Below are positions 48,752-57,122 of a stretch of 64,000 nt of DNA, one piece after another; within the stretch, counting starts at the first letter, position 1, and each line of letters begins with the position of its first letter. The notes beneath the pieces are model-generated. The model saw only the letters and a program-made list of their open reading frames with translations. It ran no database searches and was not told the DNA's origin. The stretch comes from Kribbella kalugense. GTDB taxonomy: Bacteria > Actinomycetota > Actinomycetes > Propionibacteriales > Kribbellaceae. Both the position numbers and the translations under genes were made by a program. The DNA lies in the NCBI RefSeq assembly GCF_004365875.1, contig NZ_SODF01000002.1, forward strand, positions 1,302,001-1,366,000. The letters are read 5' to 3'.

Positions 48752-49075
48752 ATGAAGCGGAACCAGGAGATCCCCTCGGTCGTCGTGGCCGATCTCGACG
48801 ACGCGCTGCTGGCGGAGGCGTTCGTGCTCGACGTGCGCGAGCCGGACGAGTGGGATCGCGGCCACATCGAGGGGGCCGTCCACATCCCGCTCGGCGAGTT
48901 GCAGGAGCGGGTCGGCGAGGTGCCGCTGGACCAGAAGGTGCTCTGCGTCTGCGCGGTCGGCGGGCGTTCCGGGATGGCCACCCAGTTCCTGAACCAGCTC
49001 GGCCGGGAAGCCATCAACCTCGACGGTGGCATGCACGCCTGGCAGACCTCCGGCCGCCCGGTCAGCACAAACTGA
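48752..49075 (+). CDS. Single-domain rhodanese
   Basis: 107 residues. FVLDVREPDEWDRGHIEGAVHIPLGEL is the CH2A-type start and KVLCVCAVGGRSGMATQFLNQLG contains the active loop CAVGGRS with the catalytic Cys; NLDGGMHAWQTSGRPV ends the domain. Cytoplasmic sulfur transfer or sulfane-sulfur handling. ATG at 48752 follows GGGGGC. Convergent overlap of 14 bp with the histidine kinase gene. Confidence 0.92.
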   Translation: MKRNQEIPSVVVADLDDALLAEAFVLDVREPDEWDRGHIEGAVHIPLGELQERVGEVPLDQKVLCVCAVGGRSGMATQFLNQLGREAINLDGGMHAWQTSGRPVSTN

Positions 49076-50192
49076 CGGACCGGCCGTTGTCGGGCAGGGT
49101 CGCCTCGACCAGCCAGCCTGCAGCAGCCGGTCCCGCGACCAGCTGACCACCCAGGTCCTGCACGCGTTCGCGTAACCCGGCCAGCCCACGACCGGTCCCT
49201 GTCAGCAGCGGTCGGGCCTGCACCGCCGCGCCGTTCTGCACGCGCACAGTCAGGTCCCGGCGAGAGCCGGTCACCACGACTCGTACTGCGGCACCCGGTG
49301 CGTACCGGAGCGCGTTCGTAAGGCTCTCCTGCACTACGCGGAACGCCGCATGCGCCACCGGCGCCGACACGCCGTCGCGCGACCCTTCGAACCGGCACGA
49401 CACGTCCAGCCCACTCCGCGCGGCCCGGGTGACCACCTCCTCGATCAGCGACAGATCAGGCCCGCCGATCTCCATCCCACCCAGGAGCTCGACCAGTCGC
49501 TGCAGGTCGTCGTGCCCCTGCCGAGCCGACTCCGCCAGCCCAGCGAACACCTGCGACGTGCCGACCGGATCCCGGTCGACCAACCGCTGCCCGGCCGCCG
49601 CCTGGATCACCATCACGCTGATCGCGTGCCCGACGATGTCGTGCAGCTCCGACGCGATCCGGGCCCGTTCGTGCCGTACGGCGAGCTCCGCGAACAGCTC
49701 CCGCTCGTCCTCGAGTTCGCGACCGCGCCGCGTCAGCTCCTCGGCCGACTCCCGGTGCAACCGCAGTACCGTGCCGGCGAGGAAGCTCGGCACGCTGAAC
49801 ATGATCAGCGGTACTTCGGTGTTGTCGCCGAGGATCTCCCACAGCACGAACAGGTACGCCGCCAACGCCCCCGCCGCGACCCAGGCCGCCCGGCCCGACC
49901 ACCCCAGCGCGGCGACCAGCGTCACCAACGCAAGGATCGCGAACGCCGTGTCCGGAAACCAGCCGTAGTCGGACAACACAGCCGGCACCAACCACAGCGC
50001 AGCACCGACAATGGCGGACACCCGCGGATGACTCCGCCACCACAACACCGTCAGCCCGCTCGCGACCAGCGCAGCCGTGAAGAGGTTCCCGACCAGCGTC
50101 GTCGGCCAGCCGTGGATCGCAGTCGGCAGGACGATGACCGCGGCGACCAGCGCCACGATCCCCGCCGACTCGAGCCTGCGTACGGCGTTCAT
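49062..50192 (-). CDS. Sensor histidine kinase (NarL-type partner, HisKA_3)
   Basis: 376 residues. Four to five membrane helices in residues 10-145, then HERARIASELHDIVGHAISVMVIQ with phosphoacceptor His184, and an ATPase domain with RVVQESLTNALRYAPGA (N box) and GTGRGLAGLRERVQDLGG (G box). All kinase motifs are intact. Third of three membrane signalling genes on this strand, five bases after the kinase-like gene. Its likely partner is the divergent response regulator at 52100. Confidence 0.92.
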   Translation of the reverse strand: MNAVRRLESAGIVALVAAVIVLPTAIHGWPTTLVGNLFTAALVASGLTVLWWRSHPRVSAIVGAALWLVPAVLSDYGWFPDTAFAILALVTLVAALGWSGRAAWVAAGALAAYLFVLWEILGDNTEVPLIMFSVPSFLAGTVLRLHRESAEELTRRGRELEDERELFAELAVRHERARIASELHDIVGHAISVMVIQAAAGQRLVDRDPVGTSQVFAGLAESARQGHDDLQRLVELLGGMEIGGPDLSLIEEVVTRAARSGLDVSCRFEGSRDGVSAPVAHAAFRVVQESLTNALRYAPGAAVRVVVTGSRRDLTVRVQNGAAVQARPLLTGTGRGLAGLRERVQDLGGQLVAGPAAAGWLVEATLPDNGRSVSLC

Positions 50193-50197
50193 CTCAA

Positions 50198-51355
50198 TCA
50201 GCCGACTACCGGCAGCTGAGCGACAGCACCCGCCCGGCCCTTGCTGACCTTCACGTCGACCGAGCCGCCCAGCAACTTCGCGCGTTCCTTCGCCCGGACA
50301 ACGGCCGCCTTCAGATCGGCCGCCTCGCCCACCTGCCCGTTCACCCGGATCTCGAGCGCGTCGTCCTCGAACCGCACCGTCACCACGATCGGCGCATCGG
50401 CCTGATCGGCCAGCGCCGTCACCAGGTGCTCGACGATCCGGTACGCCGAAAGCTCCACAGTCGCAGGCAATGCGCGCGGATCGCCCGTCACGACCAGCTG
50501 CGAATGCGCCGTACGAAGTCGAGCCAGCAACGTGTCGAGATGCGCGACCGTCGGCGTCGGCGCGAAGGCGATGTCGTCGCCGCGCAGCAGCCCAACGATC
50601 TCGCGCATGTCGTCCAACGTCTGCCGACTGCCCGACTCGATCGACTCCAGCACCGCCCTCGCCTCGGCCGGCGGCAAGCCGTTCGCGGATTCGGCCGCGG
50701 TGGTCAGACCAGCGAGCCGTTCCTGCAGCAATCCGTCGAGCTGCCGCGAGAGCCGGGCCCGGTCGTCTGCGACCTCGAGAGCAGCCCGATCGTCCCGCAG
50801 TTGCCGCAGCTCCGCTTCCCGATCGGCTAGCTCTAGGTTCAGCGCCGTACGACGACGAGCTGCCAGGCCGACCCCGAACACGATGCAGACGATCGGCAAC
50901 GCCAGGATGATCGCGCTCGGGCCGGTGGTCGAGTCGATCACCAGCACAAGCACGGTCAGTACGACGCTGAGCCCGCAGACGATCCAGGCCGTCGCCTTGT
51001 CACTCGCAATCCCCCCGAGGAACGCGAGTACGAAGGCCAGCGGCAGACCCGCACCGCAGCGGGTCACCCAGCCGAACAGGACGTCGTGCAGTGCCATCAC
51101 CAGCACGGACGCCGCGGCGACGGCGAGGATGCCCCGCCGCCACCACAGCACCGGAATCGTCGCCGCCGCGAAGACCGGGATCATCCAGAGCGAGTGAGAG
51201 CTCTGTGCGTGCACCATCGATCCCTCCGCGATGGCGTTGCGCACCTGCTCGTCGGACATCTGGGTGTCCTCCAGCATCAGCAGAACGCCGAGCACGGTGA
51301 GGCCGCCCGCGATCCCCCAATCGCGGAGCTTGATACTTCTGAAGACCTCACCCAT
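50198..51355 (-). CDS. Histidine-kinase-like protein lacking the phosphoacceptor histidine
   Basis: 385 residues. N-terminal membrane sensor (about five helices, 12-165) homologous to the sensor-only protein encoded before it (shared GW-TRCG---PL-F-LA-). The dimerisation segment reads DDRARLSRQLDGLLQERL: where kinases have ELHD, this has QLDG, so His is replaced by Asp207. The N box (YRIVEHLVTALADQ) lacks the Asn, and no clear G box remains. It cannot autophosphorylate by the normal route and is probably a pseudokinase that modulates the true kinase downstream. ATG at 51355. Confidence 0.8.
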   Translation of the reverse strand: MGEVFRSIKLRDWGIAGGLTVLGVLLMLEDTQMSDEQVRNAIAEGSMVHAQSSHSLWMIPVFAAATIPVLWWRRGILAVAAASVLVMALHDVLFGWVTRCGAGLPLAFVLAFLGGIASDKATAWIVCGLSVVLTVLVLVIDSTTGPSAIILALPIVCIVFGVGLAARRRTALNLELADREAELRQLRDDRAALEVADDRARLSRQLDGLLQERLAGLTTAAESANGLPPAEARAVLESIESGSRQTLDDMREIVGLLRGDDIAFAPTPTVAHLDTLLARLRTAHSQLVVTGDPRALPATVELSAYRIVEHLVTALADQADAPIVVTVRFEDDALEIRVNGQVGEAADLKAAVVRAKERAKLLGGSVDVKVSKGRAGAVAQLPVVG

Positions 51356-51385
51356 GACTCGGCTCCCCCGCCCCAGCAGTCCCGC

Positions 51386-51931
51386 TCAGGCGACCGTACG
51401 CTCGTGGGCCGGTGCCAGCCCGGCGGTCTGCTGCTTGGTGACTCGATTCTGCACGAGTACGCCGACTCCGTAGAAGAGCGCAGCCCCCGGCAGCGCGATC
51501 ACCAGCGCACCCGCGACGGTGTCGATCGACGAGTCCCGGGCCAGCATCACGAGCTGGATGACGACGATGCCGACCAGGCCGATCACCTGGTTCCGCCAGG
51601 CGCCGGCGAACCGGGCGACGGCGTACGCCAGGGCGAACGTCAGCGGGAGCATCACGCCGCAGCGCGTCAGCCAGCCGAAGGCCAGCACGTGGGCGACCGT
51701 GGTCACGGCGGTGACGCCGACGACCGCGAGGATGTTGCGCCGCCGCCACAGGATCGGCAGCGTCACCAGCAGGAACGCCGGCGCCATCGCCCAGGTGGTG
51801 GTCGACAGCGGGTGGGGCAGGTCGGTGCTCGACGCTCCGATGTTCTCAGCCATCATCAGCAGACCCGCAACGGTCATGAGACCGGCCAGTACGTAGTCGA
51901 GGGGCCGGATGCCCTTGAAAATCTCGCTCAT
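51386..51931 (-). CDS. Sensor-only membrane protein, paralogue of the kinase-like protein's N domain
   Basis: 181 residues with about five membrane helices and no cytoplasmic kinase domain. MSEIFKGIRPLDYVLAGLMT corresponds to MGEVFRSIKLRDWGIAGGLT of the next protein, and FGWLTRCGVMLPLTFALAY to FGWVTRCGAGLPLAFVLAF. The chain stops shortly after the last helix. ATG at 51931; a longer open frame upstream overlaps the regulator side and has no coding character. First gene of the three-gene membrane signalling set. Confidence 0.8.
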   Translation of the reverse strand: MSEIFKGIRPLDYVLAGLMTVAGLLMMAENIGASSTDLPHPLSTTTWAMAPAFLLVTLPILWRRRNILAVVGVTAVTTVAHVLAFGWLTRCGVMLPLTFALAYAVARFAGAWRNQVIGLVGIVVIQLVMLARDSSIDTVAGALVIALPGAALFYGVGVLVQNRVTKQQTAGLAPAHERTVA

Positions 51932-52041
51932 CGGTCTGTCCTTTCGGTTCGGGTCCGTCTGAACCCCCATGACGCGAAGGTAGATTTCGGCCGGCGTGGC
52001 CTGCGTCTGGCGCGAGGACGACTTGCCGGGGTCGGCCGTCG

Positions 52042-52093
52042 TCCGTGCGGATGACGGCGATCGGCCGCACGGATGACGAAGTACGGGCACAAT
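52042..52093 (+). promoter_or_regulatory. Repeats and promoter before the response regulator
   Basis: TCCGTGCGG (52042-52050) and CCGCACGGA (52065-52073) form a perfect 9-bp inverted repeat; CGGATGACG is also directly repeated at 52048-52056 and 52070-52078 (22 bp apart, two helical turns). CACAAT (52088-52093) is a possible -10, six bases before the GTG at 52100. Good candidate for response-regulator binding and control of both divergent units. Confidence 0.5.
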
Positions 52094-52099
52094 CACTGT

Positions 52100-52759
52100 G
52101 TGTCCGACAAGATCCGGGTCCTGGTGGCCGACGACCAGAGGCTCGTGCGTACCGGGTTCCGGGTGATCCTGGAGGCCGAGGGCGATATCGAGGTGGTCGC
52201 CGAGGCCGACACCGGGACTGAGGCGATCAGGCAGGCCCAGCTGGTCGCGCCGGACGTGATCCTGATGGACATCCGGATGCCCGAGCTGGACGGGCTGTCC
52301 GCGACCGAGCAGATCCGCCGGCAGCCGGACCCGCCGACGATCATCGTGCTCACCACGTTCGACCAGAACGAGTACGTCTACCGCGCGCTGCGTGCCGGTG
52401 CGGCCGGATTCCTGCTCAAGGACTCCCCGTCGACCCGGCTGATCGCGGCCGTCCGCGCGGCGGCGACCGGCGACTCGCTGATCGAGCCGGCCATCACCCG
52501 GCGGCTGGTCGAGCAGTTCGTCGAACCCGTCGTACCGCAAGGACTACCGGCCGAGCTGCAGACGCTGACCGAGCGTGAGCTGGAGGTACTGCGGTTGATC
52601 GCGCGCGGACTGTCCAACGCCGAGATCGCGGCCGAGCTCGTGGTCGCCGAGACGACGGTGAAGACGCACGTCGCCCGGCTGCTCACCAAGCTCGGGGTGC
52701 GGGACCGGGTGCAAGCGGTTGTGGTCGCTTACGAGACTGGATTCGCCAACCGCCGCTGA
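52100..52759 (+). CDS. NarL/FixJ family response regulator
   Basis: 219 residues. Receiver domain with DD11-12, phosphorylation site Asp57 in VILMDIRMPELDG, Thr in VLTTFD and Lys in FLLKDSP; C-terminal LuxR HTH LTERELEVLRLIARGLSNAEIAAELVVAETTVKTHVARLLTKLGVRDRVQ. GTG at 52100 gives the normal N terminus (SDKIRVLVADD). Divergent from the sensor-only/kinase-like/kinase set, 168 bp apart, so it is the cognate output of that locus. Confidence 0.94.
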   Translation: MSDKIRVLVADDQRLVRTGFRVILEAEGDIEVVAEADTGTEAIRQAQLVAPDVILMDIRMPELDGLSATEQIRRQPDPPTIIVLTTFDQNEYVYRALRAGAAGFLLKDSPSTRLIAAVRAAATGDSLIEPAITRRLVEQFVEPVVPQGLPAELQTLTERELEVLRLIARGLSNAEIAAELVVAETTVKTHVARLLTKLGVRDRVQAVVVAYETGFANRR

Positions 52760-52837
52760 ACAACAGGTGAAAGACCTTCCGATCCGGCTGGCAAGAGGTT
52801 AGTTTGTCACAGCTGTCCGTCCGTTGGGGAGGCTCCT

Positions 52838-55800
52838 GTGTCGCTCGTCCGTGCTTTGACTACAGCCGTAGGCGTCGGCGGCCTACTGGCCGGCGTACTC
52901 GTCGATCCGGCCCTCGCCAAGACCAACGGGATCACCGACGCCGCCATCGCGCAGGACGGCGTACTGACGTCGCGGGTGGACAGCCCGGTGGCGCCGGGCG
53001 TGAACTACACGTCGTTCGAGCGCCTCGACCCGAAGGGCTGGCAGCGCGGCGACATCCTCGACACCGACCTGAGCAAGCACGGCGTGACCGTCGACCTGGT
53101 CAACAACGGCGGCAAGGTGTCCGGCGGTCAGCCGCTCAGCCAGCAGCTCGCCCGCAAGGGCGCGATCGCCGGTGTGAACGGCGACTTCTTCGACATCAAC
53201 GACACCACCGCGCCGCTCGGCGTCGGGGTCGAGCAGAGCGGCAAGCTGCTCAACGCCCCGGCCGCCGGGCACAACGACACCGCGGTGATCGGCAAGGACG
53301 GCCTCGGCCAGATCGCCCAGCTCTTCCTGCAGGGGACGGCGGTCGACGGTACGACGAAGCTGGAACTGACGAACCTGAACTCGCCCGCGGTCAACGCGGG
53401 CGGCATCGGCCTCTACACCCCGGAGTGGGGCGACGCGGCCCGGACCCGGACCGTCGACGGCCTGCCGACCGTCCGCGAGGTGATCCTTCGCGACGGAGTG
53501 GTCGTCTCCTCTGCCACTACTCCGGCCACCACCCCGTTGGCGGCCAACGAGCAGTCGCTGATCGGCCGCGAGGCCGGCGCCGACGCGCTCACCGCGCTCC
53601 AGGTCGGCGACAAGGTCGACGTGCAGTACGGCCTGCGCCCGGACGCGGCGAACGTCGCGGTCGGCATCAGCGGCAACTACCAGCTCGCGAAGGACGGCAA
53701 GGTCCCCGACGACGTGCCGGACGCGGACCTCGCGCCGCGGACCGCGGTCGGGTTCGACGCGGACGGCAGCCGGATGATCCTGCTCACCGTCGACGGCCGG
53801 GCGACCGGATCCCGCGGGCTGTCGCTGAAGGAAATGGGTCAGCTGATGATCAGCCTCGGCGCTGACGACGCGCTCAACCTGGACGGCGGCGGCTCCTCGA
53901 CGATGCTCGCCCGGACACCCGGCAAGGCCGCGCCGGACGTGGTCAACGACCCGTCCGACGGCAGCGAGCGGCTGATCCCGAACGGCCTCGGACTGCTGCC
54001 GGTCAAGGGCTCCGACAAGCTGAAGGGCTTCCGCGTCGAGTCCGTCGGTACGTCGCAGGACGGCCCGGACGCCGACGTCTCCCGCAGCTCCCGCGTCCTC
54101 ACCGGCCTCAGCCGAGTCCTCAGCGCCACCGGGTACGACGAGACCTACGCACCCGCTTCCGGTACGCCGTCCTGGTACGCCGGCAGCAACGTCCGCGTCG
54201 ACCAGCACGGTGTCGTCACTGGTCGCCGGGCGGGCGACGTGGTCGTCACCGCGACCCGCGGTTCGGCCAACGGAAGGTTCCCGATGACAGTCCTCGGTAC
54301 GCCGACCCGCCTCGCCCCCTCGACCCGTCAGGTGTCGCTGTCCGACCCGTCCGCCACCGGCTTCTTCGAGGTCGACGGGTACGACGGAGACGGCTTCTCC
54401 ACCTGGATCGAGCCTCAGGACGTCAAACTCACCTACGACTCGGCGGTCGTCAAGGTCGTTGCCAAGCGCAACGGTTTCGAGGTGAACGCGCTGACCAGCG
54501 ACGCGGTCTCGACCGTGATCACCGCGAAGGTCGGTGCCCTCAGCACCCAACTGAGTGTCACCGCCGGCCTGACCAGCACCGTGGTCGACAAGCTCGACGA
54601 CCTGACCAAGTGGGCCGCGAACGCCGTACCCGTTGGAGCGGCGACGGCGACCGAGTCCGCCGCGGAAGGTCATGACGGCGGGCAGGCGATCGCGCTCGAC
54701 TACTCGCTGACGGGCAGTACGGCCACGCGGGCGGCGTACCTCTCGCAGACTCCGCAGCAGACGCTGCCCGGTCAGCCGCAGAAGCTCGGTGCCTGGATCT
54801 ACGGCGACGGCAAGGGCGCCTGGCTGCGGGCGAACGCGTACGACGCGGCCGGCGGTACGGCGCAGACGCTCAACCTCGCGACCACCATCGACTGGACCGG
54901 CTGGAAGTACGTCGAAGCCGACATCCCGCCCGGGTTGACGTACCCGCTGCGGTTCTGGCGGATCTACGTTGTGGAGACCTCGCCGACCCGGCAGTACTCG
55001 GGCCGGATCATCGTCGACGACCTGACCGTGCGAAGCGCGCCGCCGGTGACCATGGACCCGCCGGCGAAGGTGATCGACCCGATGGTGGTCACCGACGGGA
55101 CGGTGGAAACGAGCGGGCGGTGGCGGTTCGCGGTGATGTCGGACGCGCAGTTCACGTCCGACGACCCGAACTCGGACTACGTGAAGCAGGCCCGGCGGAC
55201 GATCCGCGAGGCGCTCGCGCAGAAGCCCGACTTCCTGGTGATCAACGGTGACTTCGTCGACCGGGCGTTCGGGCCGGACATTGCGCTGGCCAAGCAGATC
55301 ATCGACGAAGAGGTGGCCGGCAAGGTGCCGGTGCACTACGTGCCGGGCAACCACGAGACCTACGGACCGGGCGACCTGTCGGAGTGGAAGAAGGTCTTCG
55401 GGGCGGCGACCAGCACGTTCGACCACAAGGGCACCCGGTTCATCCTGCGCGACTCGTCGCTCGGGTCGCTGCGGGCCGGTGGGTTCGACCAGATCCTCGA
55501 CCTGCGCAAGCAGCTCGACGACGCGGCCACCAACAAGACGATCAAGAACGTCGTGGTGATGGCGCACCACCCGATCGACGACCCGTCGCCGACGCAGAAC
55601 TCGCAACTCGGTGACCGCAAGGAAGCCGCGATGATCGTCCAGTGGCTGGCCGACTTCCGGGCCTCGACCGGCAAGGGCGCCGCGTACATGGCGGCGCACG
55701 CCGGAACGTTCGCCGCGACCAGGACCGACGGCGTACTGCTGCCGCTGACCGGCAACTCGGGCAAGAGCCCGGCCGCCGCACCGGACGCCGGTGGGTTCAC

Positions 55801-56203
55801 TGGCTGGGCGCTGGTCGGGATTGACCCCAAGGCCACGGCAGCTCCGGCCGGCGAGCGGAAGTGGTCTGCTCCTGAGCGGTCCTGGTTCCAGGTCGAGCTG
55901 CGGCCGCACGTCGACTCGCTCGAGCTGACCGCGCCGGCCTCCCTGCGTCGCGGCCAGTCCGCGGCCGCATCCGCCACGGTCATCCAGGACGACCGCCGGG
56001 TCCCGGTCAGCTTCCCGGTCTCCGCGGACTGGTGGGGCTCGACGCTCCTCCACATCGGCCCGGCGAAGACGGCTCCGTTCTGGGCAGTCGCGTCGTACGA
56101 CCCGGCCACGGGTCAGCTCACCGCCCTCCGCCCGGGCACTGCCCAACTAGGCGTCACCGTCAACGGAGTCTCCAAGAGCACGACGCTGCGGGTCGATTGG
56201 TAG
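52838..56203 (+). CDS. Secreted phosphodiester glycosidase fused to metallophosphoesterase
   Basis: 1121 residues. Signal peptide (RALTTAVGVGGLLAGVLVDPALA). NAGPA/phosphodiester glycosidase domain about 100-395 (GAIAGVNGDFFDIN, LNLDGGGSSTML, IPNGLGLLP). Beta-sandwich/Ig-like repeats about 400-580, a jelly-roll-like region to about 745, then a calcineurin-like phosphoesterase about 770-1030 (FAVMSDAQFTSD, VINGDFVDRA, VPGNHETYGPGD, VMAHHPIDD) and a final Ig-like domain. GTG with GGGGAGG upstream. It should cut sugar-phosphodiester links outside the cell and then hydrolyse the released phosphoester; the pairing of activities on one chain suggests teichoic-acid-like or extracellular phosphodiester scavenging. 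Confidence 0.9.
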   Translation: MSLVRALTTAVGVGGLLAGVLVDPALAKTNGITDAAIAQDGVLTSRVDSPVAPGVNYTSFERLDPKGWQRGDILDTDLSKHGVTVDLVNNGGKVSGGQPLSQQLARKGAIAGVNGDFFDINDTTAPLGVGVEQSGKLLNAPAAGHNDTAVIGKDGLGQIAQLFLQGTAVDGTTKLELTNLNSPAVNAGGIGLYTPEWGDAARTRTVDGLPTVREVILRDGVVVSSATTPATTPLAANEQSLIGREAGADALTALQVGDKVDVQYGLRPDAANVAVGISGNYQLAKDGKVPDDVPDADLAPRTAVGFDADGSRMILLTVDGRATGSRGLSLKEMGQLMISLGADDALNLDGGGSSTMLARTPGKAAPDVVNDPSDGSERLIPNGLGLLPVKGSDKLKGFRVESVGTSQDGPDADVSRSSRVLTGLSRVLSATGYDETYAPASGTPSWYAGSNVRVDQHGVVTGRRAGDVVVTATRGSANGRFPMTVLGTPTRLAPSTRQVSLSDPSATGFFEVDGYDGDGFSTWIEPQDVKLTYDSAVVKVVAKRNGFEVNALTSDAVSTVITAKVGALSTQLSVTAGLTSTVVDKLDDLTKWAANAVPVGAATATESAAEGHDGGQAIALDYSLTGSTATRAAYLSQTPQQTLPGQPQKLGAWIYGDGKGAWLRANAYDAAGGTAQTLNLATTIDWTGWKYVEADIPPGLTYPLRFWRIYVVETSPTRQYSGRIIVDDLTVRSAPPVTMDPPAKVIDPMVVTDGTVETSGRWRFAVMSDAQFTSDDPNSDYVKQARRTIREALAQKPDFLVINGDFVDRAFGPDIALAKQIIDEEVAGKVPVHYVPGNHETYGPGDLSEWKKVFGAATSTFDHKGTRFILRDSSLGSLRAGGFDQILDLRKQLDDAATNKTIKNVVVMAHHPIDDPSPTQNSQLGDRKEAAMIVQWLADFRASTGKGAAYMAAHAGTFAATRTDGVLLPLTGNSGKSPAAAPDAGGFTGWALVGIDPKATAAPAGERKWSAPERSWFQVELRPHVDSLELTAPASLRRGQSAAASATVIQDDRRVPVSFPVSADWWGSTLLHIGPAKTAPFWAVASYDPATGQLTALRPGTAQLGVTVNGVSKSTTLRVDW

Positions 56204-56213
56204 CGTCACCCCG

Positions 56214-57122
56214 GTGACTGACGTGGTGGTGCCGCAGCGGCTGCGGAGTGGTGACCGGGTCGCTGTGGTGGCGCCGTCGGGGCGGGTGGACGGTTCGCGG
56301 CTCGCGATCGGGCTGGAGTACCTCAGGTCGTGGGGGCTCGAGGTCGAGGTGATGCCGTCCGTGCTGGCCGGTCATGAGCGGCTCAGTTACCTGGCTGCGG
56401 ACGACAAGGCACGTGCCGAGGACCTGCGGAACGCCTGGCTCGATCCGCAGTACGCCGCGGTGTTCTGCGCGCGCGGTGGGTACGGCGTGCAGCGGATGCT
56501 GGAGTACGTCGATTTTGACGAGCTGGTCGCCGTACCGAAGTGGTTCCTCGGCTTCAGCGACATCAGTGCGCTGCACGAGCCGCTGAACGCACGTGGTCTG
56601 GTGACGCTGCACGGCCCGATGGCTGCTGCTGTGGAGCAGTTGGAGAACGAGGTGGGCCGCGAGCGGCTGCGGGCGCTGCTGTTCGAGCCGGAGAGTTTGA
56701 CTGACCTGCTGGCACCGCATGGCGCGCGCACTGTGGTCGGTGGGGTTGCCGAGGGGCGGCTGTGTGGTGGCAACCTGGCGCTGCTGGCGTCCAGCGTCGG
56801 TACGCCGACCTACGCGCCGCCGGCGGGCATCGTCGTCCTCGAGGAAGTTGACGAGGCCGGCTTTCGAGTGGACCGGATGCTCACCCAGCTGTTGCGGGCT
56901 GGGTGGTTCGACGAGGTGACGGGCCTGGTCGTCGGCGACTTCACTGGCGTCCAGGACCCGCTCGATGTCGTTCGCGAGCGGCTCGAGCCTCTCGGCGTAC
57001 CGATGGTGGAGGGTGCAGCGATCGGGCATGAGGCGTTGAACCTCGCCGTACCGCTGGGACTGCCGGTACGGCTGGACGCGACCGCTGCGACCCTCACCCC
57101 AGGTGGTCTCGCAGGAAGCTGA
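56214..57122 (+). CDS. LD-carboxypeptidase (peptidase S66/MccF family)
   Basis: 302 residues. LRSGDRVAVVAPSGRVD, FCARGGYGVQRMLEYVDFDEL, the nucleophile motif FLGFSDISALHEPL and the catalytic Glu/His in IVVLEEVDE and GAAIGHEALNLAVPLGLPVRLD. Family members cut the L,D bond of peptidoglycan tetrapeptides or detoxify microcin-like compounds. GTG at 56214 is ten bases after the preceding gene's stop, so the two may be co-transcribed, consistent with cell-wall turnover. Overlaps the convergent S9 peptidase gene by 29 bp. Confidence 0.93.
   Translation: MTDVVVPQRLRSGDRVAVVAPSGRVDGSRLAIGLEYLRSWGLEVEVMPSVLAGHERLSYLAADDKARAEDLRNAWLDPQYAAVFCARGGYGVQRMLEYVDFDELVAVPKWFLGFSDISALHEPLNARGLVTLHGPMAAAVEQLENEVGRERLRALLFEPESLTDLLAPHGARTVVGGVAEGRLCGGNLALLASSVGTPTYAPPAGIVVLEEVDEAGFRVDRMLTQLLRAGWFDEVTGLVVGDFTGVQDPLDVVRERLEPLGVPMVEGAAIGHEALNLAVPLGLPVRLDATAATLTPGGLAGS

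Noticed and set aside
52883..56146. 1087-codon open frame on the minus strand opposite the phosphodiester-glycosidase fusion
   Set aside because: It mirrors the codon structure of the real gene on the other strand, is Arg/Val/Gly-rich without any domain, and has no ribosome site. It is a GC-driven antisense frame.
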